Origin: Quillaja saponaria
Lineage: Eukaryota > Streptophyta > Magnoliopsida > Fabales > Quillajaceae
Length of the DNA: 64,000 nt
NCBI GenBank assembly: GCA_029379385.1
Contig: CM055613.1
Coordinates: 17,874,001 to 17,938,000 of the forward strand
Reading direction: 5' to 3'
Below, in pieces: positions 43,710 through 57,800 of the stretch. The notes under the pieces are model-generated. The model worked only from the letters and a program-made list of their open reading frames with translations. It was not told where the DNA came from and ran no database searches. Position 1 is the stretch's first letter; the number at the start of each line of letters is the position of its first letter. Made by a program: the position numbers and the translations under genes.

Positions 43710-44150
43710 CTCATGAGATATCATAAGCAACTATGATGCAATCCCATAATGGTATTGAACCATATATGGTCCCAACAAACTTGCTTATTTCCCCTATGAG
43801 AGAGGCTTTTCCACCATAGTACAAGGATGAAACTGGGGATGCATAGAATCCGAATATTTTTGTTGTTCCTTAACTAGAACAATCAATTGTTCAAAGTCAA
43901 ACACCAGTAGTGATGATGAGTAACAAATTTCCAATAAGTAGTAAAAGACTTGTTTTGTTTATGCAACTTTAGTGTACTTTTAATTTAATCTTCTTTGTAA
44001 TGTATGTGTATAAATATGAATTTAGTTGGAAATTTAATTTTGTTGTTATGCAATTCAGTTGAAATAGATATATATTTTTTAATTCATATTGATAGAAATA
44101 ATAAATAGTAAAATGACCGACCAATTAATTTTATTTATTAAAGGACGGTA
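43710..44150 (+). repeat. Second copy of the 41413-41900 segment
   Basis: Near-identical from AACAAATTTCCAATAAGTAG (43921) to TTATTAAAGGACGGTAA (44150), with deletions in the upstream coding-like part. Abuts the truncated gypsy LTR at 44151. Confidence 0.88.
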
Positions 44151-45414
44151 AATCTTCTATTGTTTAAAAATAATACAATACAAATTTGAATCTAATATCA
44201 AGGTACTTTATTTATGATTGTGGCCTTGACATGGAGTATTGTTAGCCACAAAATTCAGATTTCCACCAAACTCAAAGGCATGGCTAAGGATATGGCAGAT
44301 TTTTCATACACAAATCATCTAGGCATAGGTTCATCTCTAAAACAATGTGTTTATGCATAGACAGTTAAATACAAAGTTTGCCTTATATTCATATTTTAAT
44401 TATATTCCACAAATAAAGAGAAAAGTGAGACTGATGCAATCACTATATACATGTCTTGTGAGTTCCTTTATATTTAAATTTTCAATGACCGGAATGAAAC
44501 TGACACTTAATTACAGAACTATGTCCAGTTTCCTTACTTAATTTTTGTCCATCTATCCTACTTCTTCACAAAGTAGACGCCTCCCACACCTATGTCCCAG
44601 TCCATCACCCCTTACCCATACATTATTATTTTCATTCCTAAAACCTATGGTTCATCTCCTTGGGCTGCACTAGTACATTCTAACACTTGATCTCTGTACA
44701 TGCAAACATTATTTGTTATCATCAGTTTCACTTTCAGAAATTTCAACTGTCACCCTTGGAGTTTATCTGATAGTTCCTTTGATATCTCTCTTTTCTTTTC
44801 TCTTTTTTTTCCTTTTCCTTTGATGAGTAATTTTATTAATATAGAGACTAGAGTAGGCAATTTTCTAAAACACAAAATCTACCCAAACCCCTTCCAACAA
44901 GAAAAGTAAAGAGGTGGAGGAAAACAACCCTGCTACTGTGCCAAAACAAAGGAAAATAGTAGCTACCAACAACCCAAGAAATTGATCTTTTAAACCTCCA
45001 TACCTCCTGCCCACACACACCAAGAATCAAGCTAACGTAACTCATTAAACCTAAGGAACTCTCGGTCCAAGAGCAGAACTTACCTACAACCAACACAAGG
45101 CCGTCCAACAGCTCCCAAACCACCCCTCTTAACTGAACTTCAAGTGTTGTAGGCTGCCACAATCCAAACGAAAGCAAGACAGGTGAAGGTCCCCCCGATT
45201 GGTAAGAGTTAAGAAGGATTCAAGAAGGCTGCCACAATCCAAACGAAAGCAAGACAGGTGAAGGTCCCCCCGATTGGTAAGAGTTAAGAAGGATTCAAGA
45301 AAGCTAAGAGAAAGCAAAGAGAAGCAGGGCATATGCATTTACAACCAAGAATAAGAAGAAAGGTAGGGAACAACCAAGTCGGTTGGTAGAAATGAAAAGA
45401 AGAGCCAAGAATTG

Positions 45415-45455
<41 letters not shown>

Positions 45456-45813
45456 AAGCAAAACTATATAATTTTCCAAGTCAAAAAGTTATTTTTAGAT
45501 ATGTGGTGGAGATTAACTCTCACCTAGTATCCACACACACACATATATATATATCCATTATTGTCGCCCACTTACAAAATACATACACTAATTTAATCAC
45601 CAGTACACTTTACTTAAGGTGAAATGTAAGTCCAAGTCAACCCATGATGTGGTGAAAATTAATTCTTACTTACACACGTATATCTACTTGTATATATACA
45701 AGTGTTCATTTACTGTTAATTTAATTTATTTAATTTGTTTATTTTATATCGTAAATTTATACATTACATTTAAAACTCAACTTTGCGAATGTCGGGATAT
45801 GAGGGTTGTTACA
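44151..45813 (-). repeat. 3' LTR (truncated) of the deleted gypsy element
   Basis: Ends on plus GGGTTGTTACA at 45813, followed by the polypurine complement ATCTCTCCCCCTAAAAA. Contains a poly(A) of about 39 at 45414-45452 and the 74-bp tandem duplication. Confidence 0.75.
45153..45300. repeat. 74-bp tandem duplication inside one LTR
   Basis: 45153-45226 and 45227-45300 are identical by eye (GGCTGCCACAATCCAAACGA...). The partner LTR carries the sequence once (about 49657-49730), so the duplication happened after insertion. Confidence 0.95.
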
Positions 45814-46341
45814 ATCTCTCCCCCTAAAAAGAAATTTGTCCCGAGTTTCAACAATAAAGGATACCGATAAATCATTTACCTAAATTGGATATAGATATTG
45901 TTATTTTATTGCGACTTCAATTTCCCATGTGGTTTCTTGTTTCTTGGTTTTCACCAAAGGTTTAATTGAAATTTAAGGACTTGTCTATTTATACTTGCCA
46001 CTGATTACTTTTCACACATTAGATTCTTATCTACTTTTACTTTCTAGAACCTGTAGGTTATAGGCCCACCACGCTTTCGCTGGCCACTCTTATTGAAGCC
46101 AATACTATTTATCTCACATGACCGATATGCATCATTGTGTCTAAAACAAACACACATGATTTCATACACACTTATGGTATAAAGTCGAGAATAGTACATT
46201 AGAGAATCACAGCTTGAAGTTTCAGGATGAATTAGAATGTATCACTAAATCTACATATGCCTCGGGTAACCTACGCAAACAAAGCAACAACATCATATAT
46301 TTATAGTCATAAACCTTTAAACCCAAGCTTTGATACCAACT
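45814..46341 (-). other. Remnant internal region of the deleted gypsy element
   Basis: Minus strand from the PBS TGGTATCAAAGC (46338-46327, three bases from the LTR) to the PPT (45830-45814). Coding content is only the decayed end of pol near 45955-45905. Confidence 0.75.
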
Positions 46342-49300
46342 TGTTACACCCCACATAGGAGGTATGACTGACTGGAGGAATGAATAACCAAACCTCTGTA
46401 ACTGTAACTTCAGAACCAAAAAACAAACACAACTTTTGATTAAACTAAAGAATAAAAGTAAATCTTATAAAACAAAAGTTAATTGTAAAAGTTTGTTAAC
46501 TAAATAAATGAAAATTTATTGAAACTTTTGGCAAAGGTTCTCCGCATATAGAACATGCCTCAAAATACAAAAAAGTACACATACTTATATACAACTAAAT
46601 CACAACAAACACAGAATTAGACAGAGAAGCTCCGCTCCAGTCATATCACAATTAACAAATAACTAGACTATTACATAACACAAAATTTGACAACCCATAG
46701 CTCTAGTGTGGCTGCAAACTTTTACCCTTTGACTTCAAGATTGAGATTCGGAAGAATTACGTTGCCGCCAAACACTCGGCAAAGTCCATTATTGGTAATA
46801 ATCATCCTTAAGATCCTGTTACCAAAAAAAATAACCACAGAAGAGAGATGAGTCCTACGGACTCTGAGTGGAAAATAGTACCCAAAGAGTACTAGCATCA
46901 CCCTAACACAAGTATATAATATATAATCAATTAATATCAACATGTCATATATTCTAAAACTACTAAGATTATACATATACAAATACATAAATATAAAACT
47001 TAACAAGCACTGTTCAATTAGTACATTGTATAATCCACTTGAAACAATAAAGGCAATCAAAGCAAGCAAAGCGCCAACAGAGTAACTCAACTTTGCATAC
47101 CATATCCTACCGAGCAATTTTGCGCCCGCACACCTATATATAATCAGAAACAAAATCACTGAATCCCTTCTTCAAATCCACCTACCAGGGTTAAGCACTC
47201 AATTCCTTAAAAACACTTATCAAGATAAAAAAAAAATCTCAAATCCAAACATCCTACGTATACCTGAATTTCAGTTTCAGAAATAAAATAATTTGAAAAC
47301 ATTTCATTTCATTGGCCCTTAAAAACCACAAACATAATTCAAATCACACTGAAACACTACACTTATTTATGTTTTTCATATAACACATTAATTCAAATAC
47401 ACATACAATTACACAAAATAATCTAGCAACCAAAATGTATCAGTTAAACACTCACCTTTAACCAATTTCATTCGTCACTCCCACTTGCTGTCAAATGTAT
47501 CGTTGATTCAACCACACTTTTCAAAGTTGCAATGACAATTTCCAAGTATTATTTAGTTTGACAATTCTTAAGTTATAACCTATTAGTTATGAAAGTCTAG
47601 AGTTACTTAGTTTCAAGTATTCATTTAAAGTTAACTCTTCTTTGATTATTTTCACAATGATTTTTGAGATATATTTGATTTTTGCTTATATACTTAACCA
47701 AATTTAACAAAATAAAGTTTAAACATTAACTTTAGAAAGTTATCTATCTTTCCTATTTAGAAACTTTTCCTAAAATCAACCTTGAACTCACTCAATTCTT
47801 CACATGAACAAAAACAGGGCACTTGTACAATTCTTAGTTGCCAACATCTAATTCCTATGCTTATAGAATTATCATACTTGGGAAGTAAATTATAAAACTT
47901 TCTAGACTAGCTTATCTAAGTGTCAGAACATTTAATCTTCAAAACTCTACTCCTCATTCATCCTTTAAGACCTTCTAATCTCAATTACTTTAAAACAGGT
48001 ACAGTCAAGAACTTTCCACACCTCCAAAATATACACAATAATGAATTAAAACCTACACTGCTCCAGATTTATCCTTTAATATGTTATGAACAATTTTTAT
48101 TCAGAGGTCTTAAGCTAATTCTAACCCTAACCCCCGACGAAGTCTCCCGAACTGACTTGCTTACTAAAATCCTAGATGGACCTAACTGCAGTCTAATAAC
48201 TCTAACAATAAATATACTTGGAATCTGGTTACGAAATTTTCCATACATCATCTCAAGACCCTAAGTTATTTTTGCTTTTAGAATTCTTAATTTAATTCAG
48301 CCCAAAAATACTCGAAATACTAAATTTTCCTAACCTATAAAGTCTACCCCTGTTTCCCTTTTTCCTGAACTATTTAACTAACATTTCCAAAAACAATTTA
48401 TTCTTAGACTTTTATTCAATTTCACCTAAGGCTTAGCCCCCCAAGACTTCAACTTATTAAGTTATATTTAATTTCTAGTCATTATATTATAATTAGTTTC
48501 TTTGAGGCTTTTCAACAAACACTTTAAGGCTAATGAATTTCCATGATAAGACCAAAATTAGGAAAGCTAATTTACATTCAATATATGCAAGAATTAGTTA
48601 TAGACTAATTATTATCTTGTTTGATAATAAATCTTCTGTTGTTTAAAAATAATAAAATACAAATTTGAAACTAATATCAAGGTACTTTATTTATGATTGT
48701 GGCATTGACATGGAGTATTGTTTTCAACAACTGATGGACGTGTAGTTAGCTACAAAATTTAGATTTCTACCAAACTCAAAGGCATGCATGGCTAAGGATG
48801 TGGTAATTTTTCATACATAAATCATCTAGGCATAGGTTCATCTCTAAAATAATGTGTTTATGCATAGACAATTAAGTACAAAGTTTTCCTTATATTCATA
48901 TTTTAGTTATATTCCACAAATGAAGAGAAAAGTAGGACTGATGCAATCACTATATGCATTTCTTGTGAGTTCCCTTATATTCAAATTTTTAATGACCGGA
49001 ATGAAACTGACTCTTAATTACAGAACTATGTCCATTTTTCTTACTTAATTTATGTCCATCTATCCTACTTCTTCACAAAGTGGATGTCTCCCACACCTAC
49101 GTCCCAGTCCATCACCCCTACCTATCCATTTATTATTTTCATTCTTAAAGCCTATGGTTTATCTCCCTGGGTTACACTAGTACATTCTACCACTCTATCT
49201 CTGTACATACAAACTTTATTTAGTATCATCGGTCTCACTTTCAGACATTTTAACTATCACCCTTTGAGTTTATCTGACAGTTCCTTTGATATCTCTCTTT

Positions 49301-50205
49301 TCCTTTTTCTTTTTTTTCTCTTTTTCTCTGATGAATAATTTTATAAATATAGAGACTAGAGTAGGCAATTTTTTAAAACACAAAATCCACCCAAACCTCT
49401 TCCAACAAGATGAGTAAACAGGTGGAGAAAAACAATCCTGCTACTGCTCCAAAACAGAGGACAACAGTAGCTGACAACAACCGAGGAAATTGATCTTTTA
49501 AACTCCATCCCTATTGCCCACACACACCAAGAATCAATCTAACCTAACTCACTAAACCTAAGGAACTCTCTGTCCAAGAGTAGAGCTTACCTACACCAAT
49601 GCAAGGCCGTCCAACAGCTCCCAAACCACCCCTCTAGGCTGAACTCCAAGTGCTAGAAGCTGCCACAATCCAAACAAAAGCAAAACAAGTGAAGGTCCTT
49701 TCGGTTGGTAAAAGTCAAAAAGGATTCGAGGAAGACAAGAGGAAGAAAAGAGAAGCAAGGCATATGCATTTACAACCGAGAACAAGAAGAAAAGTTAGGA
49801 ATAACCAAGTCGGATGGCAGAAATGAAAAGGGGAGCCAAGAATTGAAAAAAAAAAAAAAAACTAAGCAAAACCATATAACTTTCCAAGTTAAAAAGTTAT
49901 ATTTAGATATGTGGTGAAGATTAGCTCTCACCTAGTATCCTCACATACATATATATCTATCATTGTCCCTCACTTATAAAATATATACACCAATTTAATC
50001 CCTAGCACACTTTATATAAAGTGAAATGTAAGTCCAAGTCAACTCATAATGTGGTGAAAATTAATTCTTACTTACAAATGTATATTTACTTATATATATA
50101 CAAGTGTCCATTTACAGTTAATTTAATTTGTTTATTTTCTATTGTAAATTTATTTATTATGTTTAAAATTCAACTTTGCGATGTCGGGTTATGATGGTTG
50201 TAACA
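46342..50205 (-). repeat. 5' LTR of the deleted gypsy element (about 3.86 kb)
   Basis: Plus-strand ends TGTTACACCCC (46342) and GGTTGTAACA (50205), both TG/CA-type. The part near the PBS (46342-48600) is homologous, inverted, to 39.65-41.06 kb and 62.7-64.0 kb, and to the solo LTR. Very long for a plant LTR but in line with the 3.39-kb solo LTR next to it. Confidence 0.7.
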
Positions 50206-51476
50206 TATGATCAACATTAAATTTAGAGATAATGTTTCAATAATATTTTTAAAGTTTGATTTTCTAATTTATTTGTATGCTATCTTACTATTTTTTTTCA
50301 TATTTCAAATTTTTTCGATTTTAGATCTATGAAAAAATTAAGATTTATGAATAATTAGTCCATTTCAAAATTTACGATAGTAGATCTAAGAAAAATTGAA
50401 GAGTTTATGAATTTTTTTTAATCAAATTATCGCCATAAAATCTTTATCTAATGTTTCAATAATATTTTTAAAGTTGAATTTTGTTATTTATTTGTATTTT
50501 ATTTTGCTATTGTTTTCATGTTTTTTTGTCATTTTAGATGTATAAAAAAGATTATTAAAAATTAAATATTTTCATGTTATATATTTTTTACATATAATAA
50601 CATTGATATAATGTATTGTATTGTTTTTATTCAACCATTGTTATTTTTTTATTTTTTATTTTTTTTTGTGGAAAGCGTCAAAATGATGATAAATGCTCAA
50701 TCTCTCTATTATTTGGCTCTCATTTTTGGGATTATGTTGTATTTTTGGTGAGAACTTATTTCAATAATGGGGTTTTATAGTTATCCTTCTTTTTGTAATT
50801 GCAAATTTTATTTTCATGAATTTTTTTTTTAATTAGTCTTATGTTGTTGTTAGTATATATTAATATTTTCATTTAGATTTTGGTAAGAATCTATGGTTAC
50901 TTTTGTTTTTAATTCGATGGCTGTCACTTGCTCACTTCTGAAATTTATTTTGATATATGAATAAGTAACTGTATTTCATACTTAATAGAGAAAAAAATTA
51001 TTTATGATTTATATTTATTAAGAAATTTTTTATCATTTTCTCACAATAGCTAAAATAAAAGAAATAAGTGCTAAATTTAGCCTCACATTACCAAATGTTT
51101 ATTCCATAAAATCCTTATTGTCCGCAAATGAAATATATTCCTTTTAGTGATAAATTTTGTTTCTTTAGTGATGCGCTTAATTTCTATTAAAGTGTAGAGC
51201 TCCGATAAAGCTTTATATTTCTTGTTCAAAGAAGGGTTATATTAGTTAATACATTTTCTCTCTTAATTTAATCCATTTTAATTATGCAAATGTTTTGTTT
51301 TGTTACTATGTGATAAAGTAAAATGATGATCTCTCTCTATATATAATATTATGTATATTCTCAATATGTTTTTTTATATATGTTTATAAATTGTTTATCT
51401 TAAAAAAAAAGTAATATTAAATACTTAAAATAATCAACTGTGTCATAATATTTAAATAATTAAATCATCATATTTT
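50206..51476. other. AT-rich spacer between two gypsy LTRs, with a direct repeat
   Basis: TAATGTTTCAATAATATTTT begins both at 50230 and at 50449, each followed by about 70 similar bases. No coding or RNA gene seen. Confidence 0.6.
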
Positions 51477-54400
51477 TGTCACACCCCTCATGGAGGCATG
51501 ACTAGCTGGAGGAATGGTAACCAAACCTCCGTAACCCTGACTCAAATAAAGGAATGACCATGACTCTTGACTCACTAATGAATAAAACTAAGAAATTATA
51601 ACGACAAAAAAATTAACATTTAAAAGTTTGTTGATTACAACAAACCATAACTCACTGATAATTTCGGCAGAGGTCCCTTACGATATGGAACGTGCCTTAA
51701 AATACAATCCTATAAACTCTTTTTATATTACTCAACATAAAGCAAATACCATAAGGAGCTCTGCTCCGTTCACATCATACCACATTTGACACCCACAGTT
51801 CTAATGTGACTGCAAACTTTCATCCTTAACTTCAAGTATGAGATTCCGAGACATACCTTGTTGTCAAATCTCTAGCAAAGCCTAATATTAGCAGTTAACT
51901 TTTTTTGAGGTTCTGCTACTAAAAAAAAATATAACCACAAGAAAGGGGTGAGTCCTACGGACTCAGTGAGTGGAAAATTGTACCCAAAGAGTACTAGCAT
52001 CACATAACACAAGCATATCACATATATATTAACATCATATAACATGATTCACATAATGTTTCACATCACACGTGCACATTGTAAATTTCACAAATTCACA
52101 ATTTACATAAAACACATGATCACAAATTAATCAGAATAATAATATCACACAAAACAACCAAAGGGCCAACGAGTGACTCAGCCCCGCACAACATTATCAC
52201 CCCCTACCGGGCATTTACGAGCCCGCACAACAATTTAATCTCCGTACACAATCCATCCCACCGGGGCTGAGCACTCAATTTAAAAAAAATATTTATCAGA
52301 ATCAGAATTTCTCATGATTTTAAATCAGGGTATCCTAGGTGCACCTGGACTTTTAATTTCAGAGATAAAAATCATTTTCCAGAAAATGTTCACGAGTTGG
52401 CCCTTATCAAACACAATCAATATCAATCACAGTAACCAATATCAAGCAAACATTATTCAAGCAAATTACTGAAATACTCAACTAGCTTACTTTCCATATA
52501 TCACACATATTCAAATAAACATATAATCACATATAATAATCTAGCCCCTAAAGGCAGCAATTAACCACTCACCGTATGATGAAATCACATTCCTCGCTCA
52601 ATCCTCGAATCCACGCGTCATTGGCTCAATAGTGCATTTCTGGACTGAAAGTAATATTTTCAAATATTACTTATTTTATAAACTTCATAGTTATGCTCCT
52701 TTTACTCACTCAAATTTAAATATCTACTCTCATACTTCATTAAAACCCTACGCCCCTTTTAGACATTCTACCAATGTCTCAAGGCAACTTAAATTCTGAT
52801 TCATGTATGTGTATATCTATTATACATGCATCAACCAAGAAGTTAAGACTTATTTTCTTAATTCCACCTTACTCATCTTATAAAAGTTCAAATTAAGTTA
52901 TTTGCTTAAAATTAATTAAGAGCATGAGTTATAAATTCTCAATATTCATCAACTAAGTTCCAGGATCTTCCATTTTCTTAACTATTTGCCCAACCGTGTT
53001 TCATAATGAGTTCATAAACTTTTATTAAATTTTTAGCTAACAACTAACTCCCAATGATCAAATATTTATTTTAAGAGTATTTTAATTCCATTTTTATTTA
53101 TTTTAATAAACTAACTTAAATTCCTAGGATCCACAATACTAATGCTCAAGTTCCGTACTTTCTAATTAATTATTTAATTAGTAAAACTTAGGTACTTAAC
53201 TGTTGTGTATACCTATATATTTATTTATTATTAAAATCTACATAATTCACTTACCCTTGATACCTTACTCTCTATTATTAAATTCAATTTAAATTTATTA
53301 TTAACATTAACTAAAGCCTAAATTATACATTCCTACCATTAACACAATTTTATTATTGTTTTCTCTATTTGCGTTTCTTCTATCAGAGTCCATCCACATT
53401 AATTATTTAACCTCGATTACAACATAAAATATATATCTATAATCCTAATTTTCCTTGTACATATTTCAAATTTTTATAATTTAACCTTAACTTAGCCAAC
53501 CTTTATGTTTCCTCATTAGCTACTCCATAATTGAAACTCATATCAATTAATTCGACTATGCATCTAGTATTCCCAATCTAACATTCAATTCCTAACAAAT
53601 TCTTCAAGTCCCTTTACTTAATACATACAGGTTCTACTTATATTCACCACTGCCCAAAACTAAAATCATCCTTCTAACCCTCTAAATTTCTACCCTCAAT
53701 CATTTCCAATACGAAAAAAAAACTCTAATTCCCCAAAGGAAATTAATACTTTAGTTAATAAGAAACTTGACAAATACCGCAAATTAGGAGCTGCACCACA
53801 ACACAAGATGGTAGCTGCCCGTAAGACTATGACTGTCAAAGGAGAAGCTAATGCCGCCAACTAAGGCAGCTAGAATCCCAATCGAACCAACCATCATAAT
53901 CTATAGCAGATCCCCTTCCAATTTCGATCACTACTAACCAAACAAAGGAGGAATGAACTCACCCAAGTTGCTGCCCAACACAAGGCTTACGGTGGTTTGT
54001 TGCTGCCTCCTACTGCCTTGCTACTGTGGTGGTTAAGGGTAGTTATTGTTGCTGCAACATGCCCTCCCATCTCCAGCTACAACGCTCCAAGGAAAAGCCA
54101 ACAGGAGCTAAGAACAAGAAGGAGGAAAAGAGGATAAACTCGGATACAAAGGAGGAAGATGCCACTGCGCAGTTACCAAGCAACATTCAAGAAGTTTCCA
54201 GAGCGAAAACAGGGGAGGAAAGAACCAGAAGAACCGTGAAAGTCAGGGAGACTCAATTGGCCTTGAAAGTGAACTGTTTACAGCTAGCAAAAGAGCCGAA
54301 ATTGAATGAGGAAGGAACAACCATCAAAGAAAAGAAAAAAAAACAGCATGAAATCAGTAAGGCAGCCCTCCAATTGCAGCTTCGTTCATCAACACAGGAA

Positions 54401-54867
54401 AACAAAGGCAACATCCCACATATTGAAGGCGGTGGAAGAAGGAATAGGACAGCTACTCGAAGTCAAAGTGATAGCCAATAAAAAAACTAAAAGAAAGAAA
54501 ACTACCTGCCCACTTGTACGTGCCCCATTTTTTTCACTTTAAATAATATAAATATCTACCTCATAAGCCTTCTAACTTATATATATATATATATATATAA
54601 TAATATTTTACCATATTAATATATATATATATATTATTTTTATTTATTTGCTCTCTAGATATATATCTATAAATATTTATATCCATAAAACATTAAAAAC
54701 GTTATATCATCAAATTTTATGTCATCAAATTTTATGTTTAACTCAATTCTTATCACAGCATGAAATTCTAATTTATGTATATATATATATATCTTATTTT
54801 TATTATTATTATTTAATTTATCCCACTATCTTACGCACATTATCCATTAAACTATCGAGTTATCACA
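51477..54867 (-). mobile_element. Solo LTR of a gypsy-type element (3,391 bp) with 5-bp TSD
   Basis: Plus ends TGTCACACCCC (51477) and GTTATCACA (54867), flanked by ATTTT at 51472-51476 and again at 54868-54872. No PBS or internal region adjoins either end. Internal homology to 46342-48600 (same orientation) and 39.65-41.06 kb (inverted). A Lys-rich frame at 54026-54481 lies in the leader-like part and matches no protein I know. Confidence 0.82.
54578..54637. repeat. (AT)n microsatellites
   Basis: Two TA/AT runs around 54578-54600 and 54618-54637, inside the solo LTR. Confidence 0.85.
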
Positions 54868-54872
54868 ATTTT

Positions 54873-57800
54873 CTAATAATGCCAGTTGTTTGTGAATCAA
54901 ATCTCATTGAGAATCAATAAAGGAAGTTCCTAATACTAAGGAGCACGTAGAACTACTTGCAAAGATATAGTAATTAAGCACTCTTTATGCTTTATTCTTT
55001 ATTGTAATTGATGCAACTAATATTATATAGTTAACAACTAATTAATTAATTGTTAAATTATTAAATTCAACAAGTTATATCTTGCCACATGGTCCTCAAA
55101 CATTATAGCTGCAAATTATTACGTTAACAAAATAATTTAAAAATTAAATTTTTTATATTAATTTCATAAAATTATAATACATATATATATATGTATTAAT
55201 ACATGCATTATGCTAAGTTTTCACCTATCACTACAAAGTTAAATAACTTTTTGAGTGATAATTGTCTTTTTCTCCATCTTTTGAAGAACAATTAATTAGT
55301 TGGCCATGTAAATTGGGAATTAAGACACGGCCTACCTATTCTCACTAAATATGAACATTCCATTTCTATTTAATTTGGATGTAGACATTTTTTTTCCTCT
55401 TAGTTTTAATTTTAATAAATTATTATTTTGTTGTATGAGATTCGTAATTAAAAGAATATCCTATATATTTTAATTTTTTGTATTTTAAATCTTAAATTGT
55501 TTGTATCACATTTTCTGTTTGGTATGATGTTAATATAGTTCATATTAATTACACAAATAAGAAGAAAAAATTGGCTATCAGTATCTATATTATTGAAACA
55601 AATAATTTTTTTTAGAAATTGAATTATTTTTATGATATATTTGCATAGATTTTAATATTTTATCATAGTAGTAGGTTTGTCAAAAATTCATACTTATCAA
55701 TGGAAATAAGAAAATTATTTGAACAATATCAAAAGTATAAGAAAAGTTGTCATAAGGCATAGACAATATTTAAAAGCAAAAGTAAGAAAAAGTATTTATC
55801 TTATGAGTTGTGTTTTTATTTGCAAGTAGCATATAGTGTGATGGTGAGGGTGACAATGTAAGGGTGAAAGGGTCTAAATTAATTATCACATCACCCTTTT
55901 TTCCCCTCCCTTCAACCTTATTGGACTGGACACATTACATGTGGCTATTACTTGAACATTTTGGAGACACTACACATAACTTAATTTTGTCCTTCTCTAG
56001 AATAAGCAATATACACTTTCAGCAATTGATTTTACAAGTAGGGTGTTGTAGAGGTTCACTTGTCAGTCCTATCACATAATTAACTACAAAATATAAGTTT
56101 TACAATTAGTCTATTCCTATTCAAAAAATAGAAAGAAAGTAAATAATGACCAACGTATTGTGTATATATGGCTTCCAAGCATGAGAGTTAATGTCATTAA
56201 TGATTAGCAAGAATATAATGAATATTACTGACAAATAAATTACTAATGCAAGTTAAATAATTAGATCAAGTGAATTTAATTGCTTTTATTGAACTTTAAT
56301 AGTATATTACAATAATATTAATTAACTTTTTACTTTATATTAATATAAAGATTAAAAAATACATGTGATATGACATTTATATTAAAAATATTAAATATCT
56401 TAAAGTGAACATATGTCATTTGAAGAAAATTTTCTTAATAATGTATTTGTTATATTGATAATATTTGTTTGTTTACATATATATAAAACTTAGTTAACTT
56501 TTTTCTTCCACTTAAAAAATGATTATAATCATATAATGAAATTATTAGTTATCTAAATCTTGAAAATTGCCATGACATCTTCCTTTTTACTCTTATCCTT
56601 TTTTTTTTTTCGTAACTCTTTTTTTCATAGATAAAGGTAAGACCAACTTACTGAAATATTTAAATTTGAAAAATATGACCCATTTATATTGCTTTTATTT
56701 ATTATGAGTCATGATGTAATATTAATAAAAATTATTCTTGTTTACATAAGAAGAGATATAAGAGTTATAAATGTATATATATGTACTCGATTATTTCACA
56801 TAAACAGTAAACTCTATTCATTCAATCGGCTTTTATTGTTGTCAACTCACTCTTTATTGTCTAAAAATATATGTTTCTTAATTTAGTTCACATACATCTG
56901 GTTACTATTATCAATATTATTTTTGTTTTAGTAACAAAAAATTTCAAAAAAGCTGCATCAACATTAATACATATATTTATATTTTCAAGTTTCTCACCCC
57001 AGTTAGCCTTACCAATGTAATTACAAATTTCTTAATTTTATGCACAACACATTCTTATTTTTTGAAACACTTATCTTCATAATATTTGGTATTTCATATA
57101 AATTTATTTAATTATTTTTTTTTGTATTTTTAATATTTCTTCTCATGTACGATCTTAATAAGAAAGAAGGCAAAATCTTAAAAGTCATCTTTCTTACATT
57201 TACTAGACGAGTTGCTGATTAACATAATCTCTATTACAGTTGGAGCACATGCTGATAATAATCATGATTTTATCAATTTTTGCTCTGTGTAATTTTATAA
57301 CAAATATATTTATATTCTTTGTTTCTATATATTATTAAAATTAATATATATACACATATTCAAGTTTAATTTTAATTGTTATACATTAGATAATAAATGG
57401 GTTTTTCTTTATGATGTTAAGAAAACTTAATATTTTTTTTATGTAGGTGTAAGGAATTATATCACTTAAGCTCAACGAAACAAGTACTTCAACTACTTGT
57501 TATTGGGAGATCTCAGTAACTTAGTTGATATCATTTTCTTCACCTGGCATTACTTTTGATTAATTACTAAATGCACGACGCCTCACTCACAGTAGCTTTG
57601 GTTAGTTTATTTAGTAAAATTTGTGAAATTTTTATTATGATGATAATTATTTAATTGTGCAATTCACATATATTTTTGTTAACAGAGTTACGTATTTACA
57701 ATTCTTTCCAGAGCAGTTTCCTTCAAATAGTTGTATAGGATATAATGCTAAAAACCTGTTCTTATCACACTATATACTTATGGAAGGTTATTAACGGGGA

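Larger units (their letters stand above)
44151..50205 (-). mobile_element. Internally deleted Ty3/gypsy element with very long LTRs (3' LTR truncated)
   Basis: 44151-45813 and 48630-50205 are direct copies (AAATCTTCTRTTGTTTAAAA through TTGTAACA ends), the U3 parts of two LTRs. Between 45813 and 46342 lies an internal region of only about 530 bp, with a PPT at one end and a PBS at the other. The minus frame near 45955-45905 gives KTKKQETTWEIEVAIK, the tail of a chromovirus-type pol/integrase (family motif ExTWExE). Nearly all gag-pol has been lost. The left LTR is cut at 44151. Confidence 0.75.

Noticed and set aside
47920..48264. 114-codon plus-strand frame
   Set aside because: Inside the minus-oriented gypsy LTR and homologous to non-coding text at 63180-63330; no protein features.
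54026..54481. Open frame of 151 codons, Lys/Glu/Gln-rich
   Set aside because: Lies within the solo LTR, has low-complexity composition and matches no domain I know; the LTR reads in the opposite direction. Most likely a chance frame.
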